From Bifidobacterium breve (GTDB lineage Bacteria > Actinomycetota > Acidimicrobiia > Acidimicrobiales > Ilumatobacteraceae), in contig CALPPK020000115.1 in assembly GCA_943325435.2 (NCBI GenBank), positions 1 through 5,399 on the forward strand: a DNA stretch of 5,399 nt, given 5' to 3'. The position numbers were made by a program, and so were the translations under genes. The notes under the pieces were generated by a model. It was not told the origin of the DNA. It worked only from the letters and a program-made list of their open reading frames with translations, and made no database searches. This document shows, one piece after another, positions 1 through 5,399 of the stretch (within the stretch, counting starts at the first letter, position 1; the number at the start of each line of letters is the position of its first letter).

Positions 1-33
1 GAGTTAGCAATTGAGGGGTCCACTAGATAAAGA
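1..33. other. Short upstream leader, unresolved
   Basis: The frame starting at base 1 reads openly for nine codons to TAA at 28-30, while the other two plus frames stop at 5-7 and 12-14. This could be the last codons of an upstream gene ending 3 nt before the carboxylase start, but nine codons cannot establish a gene. A GAGGGG purine run at 13-18 lies 15 nt before the TTG at 34, too far for a normal ribosome binding site. No promoter is recognisable. Confidence 0.2.
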
Positions 34-1803
34 TTGTCACCTGTGCTGAAGAAAATCCTTATCGCCAATCGCGGCGAAATCGCTGTCCGAGTTATCCGAG
101 CTGCCCGAGAGATGGGAATTGCGACCGTGGCGGTCTATTCAGAGCTCGATCGCAACGCCCTTCACGTGCGTCTTGCCGATGAGGCATATGCCCTTGGCGG
201 CCAAACAGCAGCTGAGAGCTACCTCAACACAGAAGCAATTCTTAAGGCCATCAAAGACAGTGGTGCAGATGCCGTTCACCCTGGTTACGGATTCTTTTCT
301 GAGAACCCAGACTTCGCTCGCGCAATTACAGCGATGGGCGTTGCATTCATCGGGCCACCACCAGAAGCAATCGACGAAATGGGAGACAAAGTCTCAAGCC
401 GCAAAGCAGCACTGCGCGGTGGAGCACCAATCGTTCCCGGTACAACGGAATTTGTTACATCTGCAAAAGAAATCACTGACTTCGGAAACCAACACGGTTG
501 GCCATTAGCTATCAAAGCTGCATTCGGTGGCGGCGGACGCGGCATGAAGGTCGTTCAGTCTGCTGACGAAGTGCAAGCAGCAATGGATTCAGCACAGCGC
601 GAGGCTAAGAGCTTCTTTGGCCGTGACGAGATTTACATTGAGCGCTACCTCACATGGCCGCGCCACATTGAAGTACAACTTGTCGGTGACCAACACGGAA
701 ACGTTGTATGGATTTCTACTCGTGACTGCTCTGCGCAGCGTCGCCACCAAAAACTCATTGAAGAAGCACCAGCCCCTGGTCTTCCAGCAGGTGTTGAAGA
801 AGCAATGGGTGCAGCTGCTGTTAAGGCCGCAAAAGCTGTTGGCTATTACAACGCCGGAACCGTGGAATTCATTTTCCAAGACGGAGACTTCTTCTTCCTT
901 GAAATGAACACTCGCCTTCAGGTTGAGCATCCAGTAACCGAAGTCATCACCGGTATTGATCTTGTTGAATGGCAGATTCGTGTTGCATCTGGTGAGAAAT
1001 TGCCGATGACACAAAAGGAAGTTCTTGCTGCTCGTCGCGGACATGCAATTGAAATTCGCATCAACGCTGAAAACCCAGCTGGTGGAAAATTCCTTCCATC
1101 ACCCGGACCCATCACAAAGCTTGTTGCACCAGACGGTTTTGGTGTGCGCTTTGATGCCGGATACGAATCAGGCGATGAAATCAGCCAGTACTACGACAAC
1201 CTTGTCGGAAAAGTAATTGTGTGGGGCCGCGACCGCGATGTCGCCATCGCCCGTGCAGTTCGTGCCCTTAAAGAAATGGTTGTGGAAGGAATCGCCACCA
1301 CCATTCCCGCCGATATCGCAATTCTTGAACACCCAGACTTTGCGTCGGTCACTCACTCAACAAAGTGGGTTGAAGAAGTTCTTGATTTGTCGCATATTGG
1401 CACCGCACCAATTACTCCAGCCGGAGACGACAATGAACCGCTTGTTCAGCGCACCACCACCGTTGAAGTCAACGGTCGTCGCTTTGATGTGAAGTTGTGG
1501 GTTCCTGAATCTGCCGGTGTTGCCTCACCAAGCGCAAAGGCCAAGAAGCCAACACGTAGCGCGTCTGCTGCTGGCGGTGCCGGCGGCGGAAGTGGCAAGG
1601 TATCTGTTCCGATGCAAGGAACAATCGTCAAGGTTCTTGTCGAAGTAGGACAAACAGTCGAAGCTGGTCAGAGTGTTGTTGTTTTGGAAGCCATGAAAAT
1701 GGAAAACCAAATCGAAGCAGACAAATCAGGCGTAGTAAAGGCCATCAATGTCAAGACCGGCGACACAGTCGGCGCTGGTGACGTTGTAGTAATTATCGAG
1801 TAA
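34..1803 (+). CDS. accA3: Acetyl/propionyl-CoA carboxylase alpha subunit (biotin carboxylase fused to biotin carboxyl carrier protein)
   Basis: This cytoplasmic enzyme subunit carboxylates its own biotin with bicarbonate and ATP, then hands CO2 to a separate carboxyltransferase chain to make malonyl- or methylmalonyl-CoA. Residues 5-120 are the biotin carboxylase N-domain (KILIANRGEIAVR, HPGYGFFSEN). The ATP-grasp part has K119, K161 and the glycine loop FGGGGRGMK at 164-172. Catalytic residues corresponding to E. coli AccC are present: E278, E290, N292, R294, Q296, V297, E298 and R342. An Ala/Gly/Ser/Lys-rich hinge at about 496-521 leads to a lipoyl-type BCCP domain (522-589) with the biotin attachment motif EAMKMEN, Lys555. 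The 589-residue length fits actinobacterial AccA3-type chains; the symbol is by analogy, and substrate cannot be read from this subunit. TTG at 34 follows an in-frame TAA at 28-30; GTG at 43 (three residues shorter) is an equal candidate. No carboxyltransferase gene lies in the window. Confidence 0.95.
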   Translation: MSPVLKKILIANRGEIAVRVIRAAREMGIATVAVYSELDRNALHVRLADEAYALGGQTAAESYLNTEAILKAIKDSGADAVHPGYGFFSENPDFARAITAMGVAFIGPPPEAIDEMGDKVSSRKAALRGGAPIVPGTTEFVTSAKEITDFGNQHGWPLAIKAAFGGGGRGMKVVQSADEVQAAMDSAQREAKSFFGRDEIYIERYLTWPRHIEVQLVGDQHGNVVWISTRDCSAQRRHQKLIEEAPAPGLPAGVEEAMGAAAVKAAKAVGYYNAGTVEFIFQDGDFFFLEMNTRLQVEHPVTEVITGIDLVEWQIRVASGEKLPMTQKEVLAARRGHAIEIRINAENPAGGKFLPSPGPITKLVAPDGFGVRFDAGYESGDEISQYYDNLVGKVIVWGRDRDVAIARAVRALKEMVVEGIATTIPADIAILEHPDFASVTHSTKWVEEVLDLSHIGTAPITPAGDDNEPLVQRTTTVEVNGRRFDVKLWVPESAGVASPSAKAKKPTRSASAAGGAGGGSGKVSVPMQGTIVKVLVEVGQTVEAGQSVVVLEAMKMENQIEADKSGVVKAINVKTGDTVGAGDVVVIIE

Positions 1804-1809
1804 TTACTC
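1798..1809. repeat. 12-bp perfect palindrome joining two convergent stop codons
   Basis: GAGTAATTACTC is its own reverse complement and is centred exactly on the boundary 1803/1804. It arises because both convergent genes end in a GAG (Glu) codon followed by TAA, placed back to back. A second inverted pair, AGTAATTA (1788-1795) and TAATTACT (1801-1808), flanks a 5-nt loop, but the stem is AT-rich and weak. It may be no more than a by-product of the two gene ends. Confidence 0.85.
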
Positions 1810-3171
1810 AGCAGCATCAGCGAGGGCTTCGGCCAACGCTGGGTGCACCAACAATGATTCTTCAATGTCAGTGACTTTGAGGCTTGCCGTAACTGCAAGA
1901 GCAATAACGCTGATCAACTCTGCTGCGTGACGACCCACAATCGAGCCACCCAATACTTCACCAGTTGCAGGGTCGCTAATGATTTTTACGAACCCACGCG
2001 AATCATTATTAATCAGTGCTTTTGCCGTAGTTGAAAATGGCACTTTGGTGACACGTATTTTTCTTCCTGATGCAAACGCTTCTGCTTCAGCCAAACCAAC
2101 ATCAGCAATTTCTGGTTCGGTAAAGATGGCAGATGCAGCTTTGTCGTAATCCAGATGACGGTGCGGACCTTTGGGGCCGCCAACGACTTGTTCTGCAACC
2201 TTGCGTCCTTGCATCGCAGCTACAGACGACAACGGAAGTTTTCCGCTGACATCACCTGCAGCATAAATGTGTTCGATATTGCTTTGGCAGTGACGGTTAA
2301 TGGGGATGTATCCACCATCTGTAACAACACCAACTTCTTCAAGGCCAAGACCTTCAGTATTGGGCAGAGAACCGATAGCAAGAACAACATGAGTTGTTTC
2401 AGACACTCGCCCATCGTCACAAACAACACGTACACCTGTTTCAGTGCGCTCAACAGAAGTGGCCCGTGCACCTTTGAACAGTCTCACGCCCCGTGAAAGA
2501 AATGAATCTTCAAGAACTGCTGCGACTTCAGGGTCTTTGCTTGGCAACACCTGTTGACGACTAACCACAAGAGTCACTTTCGAACCGAATGAAGCAAACA
2601 TGTGAGCGAATTCAACTCCGGTTACGCCCGACCCAATGATTGTGACGCTGTCAGGGAAACTGCGGGGCGGGTAACAATCGCGAGTTGTCAGAATGCGATC
2701 ACCATCGGGAGTCACAAAATTTGGAATACGGGGACGAGAACCCGTGGAAATGAGAATGTCGTCAGCTTCTAGGACATGTGTTGTTCCGTCAGCAGCATCA
2801 ACGTGCACTGTGTGCGCGCTTGCAAGGCGCGCTGTACCAAGAATGACTGTGACGCCTTGGCTCTGTAACAAATTATGTACATCATTTGAAAGATGGTTCT
2901 TGATGCTTTCAATGCGCGACGTGAGCGCCTCTACATCAACTTCAGCTGTTCGGTTCTCTAATCCCATGCCTGACAAATTGTCAGTAAAGCTCATCGCGCC
3001 ACCTGTGGCGATCATTGCCTTTGAAGGCACGCAATCCAAAAGGTGCGCAGCGCCGCCCAAAATCTCGCGTTCAATCAAGGTGACTGAAATACCGCGTCTG
3101 GCTGCAGCTGATGCCGCCGAATGACCCGCAGGGCCACCACCGATAATGACTAATTTTTTATCGACGTTCAC
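1804..3171 (-). CDS. lpdA: LpdA-like NAD(P)H quinone reductase (flavoprotein disulfide reductase family)
   Basis: This 455-residue protein has the dihydrolipoamide dehydrogenase architecture: FAD Rossmann motif GGGPAG (11-16) with E34 closing the second strand, NAD(P) motif GSGVTG (180-185), second FAD motif AAGD (304-307), and a C-terminal dimerisation domain from about 340. The redox motif is degenerate: GGAAHLLDCVPSK (39-51) has Ala42 where true lipoamide dehydrogenases have the first Cys, while Cys47 remains. This GGAA...DCVPSK pattern, with VGSGVTG-like and SVAAMQGR segments, matches M. tuberculosis LpdA (Rv3303c) as I recall it, a quinone reductase rather than a lipoamide enzyme. Unlike that protein, H443 and E448 (HPALAE) of the His-Glu dyad are kept. 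Ser204-Arg205 after the NAD strand, with no acidic residue, may favour NADPH (inference). The start is GTG at 3171, without a clear Shine-Dalgarno, 5 nt after the upstream peptidase stop, suggesting cotranscription and translational coupling. Confidence 0.88.
   Translation of the reverse strand: MNVDKKLVIIGGGPAGHSAASAAARRGISVTLIEREILGGAAHLLDCVPSKAMIATGGAMSFTDNLSGMGLENRTAEVDVEALTSRIESIKNHLSNDVHNLLQSQGVTVILGTARLASAHTVHVDAADGTTHVLEADDILISTGSRPRIPNFVTPDGDRILTTRDCYPPRSFPDSVTIIGSGVTGVEFAHMFASFGSKVTLVVSRQQVLPSKDPEVAAVLEDSFLSRGVRLFKGARATSVERTETGVRVVCDDGRVSETTHVVLAIGSLPNTEGLGLEEVGVVTDGGYIPINRHCQSNIEHIYAAGDVSGKLPLSSVAAMQGRKVAEQVVGGPKGPHRHLDYDKAASAIFTEPEIADVGLAEAEAFASGRKIRVTKVPFSTTAKALINNDSRGFVKIISDPATGEVLGGSIVGRHAAELISVIALAVTASLKVTDIEESLLVHPALAEALADAAE
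1814..1846 (+). terminator. Possible hairpin terminator of the carboxylase transcript, with UUCG loop
   Basis: About 10 nt past the carboxylase stop the plus-strand RNA can fold: GCAU (1814-1817) with GUGC (1843-1846, one G-U pair), G1842 bulged, CAGCG (1818-1822) with CGCUG (1837-1841), an AG/AA internal loop, then GGC-UUCG-GCC (1825-1834). The C(UUCG)G tetraloop is unusually stable. No U-run follows, so this would be a U-less hairpin of the kind proposed in actinobacteria. The sequence is also coding for the C-terminus of the opposite gene, so the fold could be accidental. Confidence 0.35.
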
Positions 3172-3176
3172 GTTGA

Positions 3177-4478
3177 TCAGGTTATCGGCGCTGTCGTGGT
3201 GGTGGTGGAGACAGTGGGCAATGTGCTTGTTGTCGAAGTGGTTGCGGTGCTTCCAAATTGCGGAAGGGGCATCGCCGGTAAGGGAGCCCTATTCGGGCAA
3301 TACCTAGATGGATAACCCATCTGGTCTCTGCGTTCTCCCACATATTCAAAATGCATGCCGTCTCCTGGCCAGAAGTTCCCACCCCAGGCAAATCCCCATT
3401 TGCGAAAAATTCGTACGACCGCACAATTCATCTGTGGGACACCACCTTGTGGGTTGGTATTTGTATTGATGTCGATTGCCATCCCCCATGCATGTCGAGA
3501 TGGTGCTCCAAAGTTTCCAGCAAACCTGTTGTAACGCCCCACAAAACAACCGCCATATCGATTCGAGTTTTGTGTATCGACAAATCGTGATAAGCGAGCA
3601 TTTCTTATCTCAGTAAGAGCGCCCTGAATTGCTTCGGCAACAATTCGGTGACAGTTGTTACCTAATTTGATATCCGTGTATCGCATCTTCCACGCAATAT
3701 TGCGAGATGTCCACGAATCAGCAATGAGTATGGAACTTCCAACTGTTGGTCGATACGAAAATTCACCGAGAAGCTTTTTTACAGTTGCAGTGCCCAAAGT
3801 GCCATCTGGATTGTTCCTATCCCACGATGTCCGCAATCGATACTCAGTTCCAATCCTGATGCCATATTTCTTTAGCCCGGCAAGTACGGAGGATGGTGAC
3901 GCGATATTCGTGATTGCAATACGTGAGATAGGCATTTCCCCCAGTGATGCAGCAGCCGAACTTGACATGAATAAATCACCTGAGTTGACGAACTCATCGG
4001 CAACTATCGCGCCGATAGTAAAGGGATGCATCACAAACTTGCGGTCGCGCAATATCAATACATCACCTACTTGCGCTCCACGAACCTTGGCTGCAGTCTC
4101 GCCCATCAATACTTGGCCACTATCCACAACTTGCGCCATCGCATCTCCACCAGTCGCTCTGACATATGTACTCGAGGCAACCATCGTGGCCATGGGAATA
4201 CGCCACCCGTCGCCTAGTCGAAAGACATCATTGCCAGCACGAGTCTGAGCCGTGAGGGAAATGGTCGGAAATCTCACCGGATGCGCATGCGCACCCCCTG
4301 CAACAACACCAGCACTTATTTTTTTTATCTCTTGTGGTGTCAAGTTCGACGCTGTTGATACCGACATTGTGGGTTCAAGCCCCTCGGCAGGAAATTCATT
4401 CGACTCGACTGCAACTGCGTGAGAACTGAAGACCGACAGCACCAGGGCAGTAATCACAAGTGAGGTCCTCCATCGCAC
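3177..4478 (-). CDS. Secreted M15-family peptidoglycan peptidase (VanY-like D-Ala-D-Ala carboxypeptidase/endopeptidase) with N-terminal extension
   Basis: Residues 1-23 form a signal peptide (RWR, hydrophobic 7-18, cleavage after AVA at 23), so the protein acts outside the membrane. The C-terminal domain (about 270-395) is an M15-type zinc peptidase: zinc ligands H329 and D336 in SRHAWGMAIDIN and H376 in GDGMHFE, with D373, three residues before the last ligand, as likely catalytic acid/base. Family members cut D-Ala-D-Ala or L-Ala-D-Glu bonds in peptidoglycan stem peptides; which bond is cut here cannot be told. Four cysteines (276, 311, 352, 394) lie in this domain and could pair. Residues about 50-240 are an extra region resembling a MacB-type periplasmic domain (inference). 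Residues 409-433 are a Ser/Thr-rich tail, perhaps wall-spanning or glycosylated; no C-terminal membrane helix or LPXTG motif follows. GTG at 4478 is the only start ahead of the signal peptide, since the frame stops at 4497-4499. It heads a likely two-gene operon with lpdA. Confidence 0.87.
   Translation of the reverse strand: MRWRTSLVITALVLSVFSSHAVAVESNEFPAEGLEPTMSVSTASNLTPQEIKKISAGVVAGGAHAHPVRFPTISLTAQTRAGNDVFRLGDGWRIPMATMVASSTYVRATGGDAMAQVVDSGQVLMGETAAKVRGAQVGDVLILRDRKFVMHPFTIGAIVADEFVNSGDLFMSSSAAASLGEMPISRIAITNIASPSSVLAGLKKYGIRIGTEYRLRTSWDRNNPDGTLGTATVKKLLGEFSYRPTVGSSILIADSWTSRNIAWKMRYTDIKLGNNCHRIVAEAIQGALTEIRNARLSRFVDTQNSNRYGGCFVGRYNRFAGNFGAPSRHAWGMAIDINTNTNPQGGVPQMNCAVVRIFRKWGFAWGGNFWPGDGMHFEYVGERRDQMGYPSRYCPNRAPLPAMPLPQFGSTATTSTTSTLPTVSTTTTTAPIT
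3196..3208. repeat. GTG trinucleotide run encoding the Thr stretch of the peptidase tail
   Basis: The plus strand reads GTG-GTG-GTG-GTG-G. On the minus strand this gives consecutive ACC codons within the TTTTT block near the end of the secreted peptidase. A second Thr/Ser cluster lies about ten residues upstream. Such runs are prone to slippage, so the tail length may vary among relatives. Confidence 0.7.
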
Positions 4479-4485
4479 CCATTTG

Positions 4486-4491
4486 ACCGTA
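4486..4491 (-). promoter_or_regulatory. Putative -10 element (TACGGT) for the peptidase-lpdA operon
   Basis: Read on the minus strand, TACGGT fits the actinobacterial TAnnnT -10 pattern and ends 7 nt before the GTG start at 4478. This spacing would place the transcription start at or beside the start codon, giving a leaderless mRNA. The absence of a Shine-Dalgarno upstream of that GTG agrees with this. The -35 region is not recognisable. Confidence 0.35.
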
Positions 4492-4529
4492 GTTGATTAA
4501 TGACTTCCCCGTTCAGTAGGTGGGCGAAC

Positions 4530-4535
4530 TACCGT
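4530..4535 (+). promoter_or_regulatory. Putative -10 element (TACCGT) for lysS
   Basis: TACCGT fits the TAnnnT pattern and ends 9 nt before the GTG at 4545, so transcription would begin within a few bases of the start codon. The purine stretch GAGAG (4537-4541) is only 3 nt from the GTG, too close to be a good ribosome binding site. No good -35 hexamer is seen 17-18 nt upstream. Confidence 0.3.
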
Positions 4536-4544
4536 AGAGAGTCT

Positions 4545-5399
4545 GTGAGCGATGAATCTGTAGAACTAGGAACTAATGGCCTCGAGCAAGAAAAGGCTCG
4601 ACGTCTTGGCTCGCTTGATGCACTTCGGGCGCAAGGCACTAACCCGTACCCGTACCGCTTTGATCGCAGCCACACTCTCGGCGAAATTCGTAATGAATTC
4701 GGTGCCCTTGAAGCCGGCTCTGAAACCGACACCCACGTCACTGTTGCTGGCCGAATTCTGTTGAAGCGCGATCAAGGCAAGCTCATCTTTGCCACACTGC
4801 AAGACCGCGAAACCTCAGTTCAGTTATTTGTATCTAAAGCCATCGTTGGCGACGACGCATTCGATGCAATCAATAATCTCGATCTTGGAGACTGGGTAGG
4901 TGCGACAGGAATTGTCATGACAACCCGAAAGGGCGAGCTGTCAATCAAAGTTGATTCTGTCGTTCTCCTCTCAAAGGCAGTTCGTCCACTACCCGACAAA
5001 TGGCACGGCCTCACAGACACCGATACTCGTTACCGCCAGCGTTACGCAGACCTCATTGGTAATGAAGAATCACGTCGCATGTTCGCTGTTCGCCATGCAG
5101 TCATTGCCAGCTTTCGCCGCACTCTTCATGAACGAGGATTCATCGAAGTTGAGACACCTGTTCTACATGTTGAACCAGGCGGCGCACATGCACGACCTTT
5201 CGTTACTCATCACAATGCACTCGACATGACCTTGTATCTACGTATTGCACTCGAATTGCATCTGAAACGACTCATCGTGGGCGGAATGGAACGAGTATTC
5301 GAAATTGGTCGCGTGTTCCGTAACGAAGGAATCTCAACGCGCCACAACCCAGAATTCACGATGATGGAGCTGTACCAAGCATTCGCCGACTACACCGAC
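4545..5399 (+). CDS. lysS: Lysyl-tRNA synthetase, class II (3' end beyond window)
   Basis: LysRS attaches lysine to tRNA-Lys in the cytoplasm using ATP. The visible 285 residues are the N-terminal part of a protein usually near 500 residues; the frame is open at the window edge. After a charged helix ([19 protein letters not shown], 13-31) and the family signature NPYPYRF (33-39) comes the OB-fold anticodon-binding domain (about 62-146). [12 protein letters not shown] (160-171) leads into the class II core: motif 1 region [18 protein letters not shown] (190-207), PGGAHARPF (211-219), and motif 2 with [17 protein letters not shown] (255-271) and [12 protein letters not shown]. Motif 3 would lie past the edge. 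The start is taken as GTG 4545, giving MSDE and a normal-length N-terminus. An in-frame ATG at 4500 would add 15 residues but leaves only 21 nt to the divergent gene and has no Shine-Dalgarno. Confidence 0.95.
   Translation, partial: MSDESVELGTNGLEQEKARRLGSLDALRAQGTNPYPYRFDRSHTLGEIRNEFGALEAGSETDTHVTVAGRILLKRDQGKLIFATLQDRETSVQLFVSKAIVGDDAFDAINNLDLGDWVGATGIVMTTRKGELSIKVDSVVLLSKAVRPLPDKWHGLTDTDTRYRQRYADLIGNEESRRMFAVRHAVIASFRRTLHERGFIEVETPVLHVEPGGAHARPFVTHHNALDMTLYLRIALELHLKRLIVGGMERVFEIGRVFRNEGISTRHNPEFTMMELYQAFADYTD

Larger units (their letters stand above)
4479..4544. promoter_or_regulatory. Divergent intergenic promoter region between the peptidase operon and lysS
   Basis: These 66 bases separate two divergent genes and must hold the promoter elements for both, unless these extend into coding sequence. 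ACCGTAGTT (4486-4494) and AACTACCGT (4527-4535) form an imperfect inverted repeat (8 of 9 pairs) 32 bases apart, so each gene has a TAC(G/C)GT hexamer near its start. No tRNA, riboswitch or factor-independent terminator is evident. No convincing -35 hexamer lies 17-18 nt from either TAC(G/C)GT box. Confidence 0.55.

Noticed and set aside
589..1044. 151-codon open frame on the minus strand opposite the carboxylase
   Set aside because: It covers catalytic core residues of the biotin carboxylase, and its Cys/Phe/Asn-rich translation has no family resemblance.
2693..3124. 143-codon open frame on the plus strand opposite lpdA
   Set aside because: It is antisense to the FAD-binding region of lpdA. 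Its Ser/Arg/Ala-rich composition is what reverse reading of that gene would produce.
3655..4248. 197-codon open frame on the plus strand opposite the peptidase gene
   Set aside because: It lies wholly antisense to the strongly supported M15 peptidase. The translation shows no recognisable motif and there is no ribosome binding site.
4480..4482. ATG on the minus strand just upstream of the peptidase GTG
   Set aside because: It is out of frame with the signal peptide and the M15 domain.
4500..4502. ATG as the lysS start
   Set aside because: It is in frame and cannot be excluded, but it would add a 15-residue tail ([15 protein letters not shown]) not typical of LysRS and lies only 21 bases from the divergent start, with no Shine-Dalgarno.
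4566..4802. Minus-strand and alternate-frame open frames over the 5' part of lysS
   Set aside because: The plus frame gives an unbroken LysRS reading across this stretch, so these are shadows.
1..5399. CRISPR array, insertion sequence, prophage or tRNA gene
   Set aside because: I saw no spaced direct repeats, no terminal inverted repeats with a transposase, no phage genes and no cloverleaf; nearly all bases belong to housekeeping-type genes.

Overview
The window looks like a chromosomal housekeeping segment of an actinobacterium with moderate GC (about half, judged by eye). Three things point there. The biotin carboxylase is fused to its biotin carrier domain in one ~590-residue acyl-CoA carboxylase alpha chain. 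The flavoprotein matches the actinobacterial LpdA (Rv3303c-type) NAD(P)H quinone reductases. The secreted M15 peptidase ends in a Thr-rich tail of a kind common in Acidimicrobiia and relatives. Placement in Acidimicrobiia, perhaps an aquatic lineage, is inference only.

Layout: (1) bases 34-1803, plus strand: acyl-CoA carboxylase alpha subunit (biotin carboxylase + BCCP), complete. (2) 1804-3171, minus strand: LpdA-like flavoprotein lacking one redox cysteine. It is convergent with gene 1 and no base separates the two stop codons. (3) 3177-4478, minus strand: secreted M15-family peptidase with a large N-terminal extension. It lies 5 nt upstream of gene 2, so the two probably form one operon transcribed leftward. 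(4) 4479-4544: short divergent promoter region. (5) 4545 to the window end, plus strand: class II lysyl-tRNA synthetase, cut off by the window edge. No RNA gene, mobile element, CRISPR array or integration site is visible, and coding density is nearly complete.

Functionally the genes form no single pathway. The carboxylase alpha chain makes malonyl-CoA or methylmalonyl-CoA with a carboxyltransferase encoded elsewhere. The flavoprotein is expected to move electrons from NAD(P)H to quinones. The peptidase should cut peptidoglycan stem peptides outside the membrane. LysRS charges tRNA-Lys. The most unusual item is the peptidase, whose ~250-residue N-terminal region resembles, by eye, the extracytoplasmic MacB/FtsX-type core domain of ABC permeases but without membrane helices. 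All four genes appear to use non-ATG starts, and three lack a convincing Shine-Dalgarno, which suggests leaderless or weakly SD-dependent initiation.
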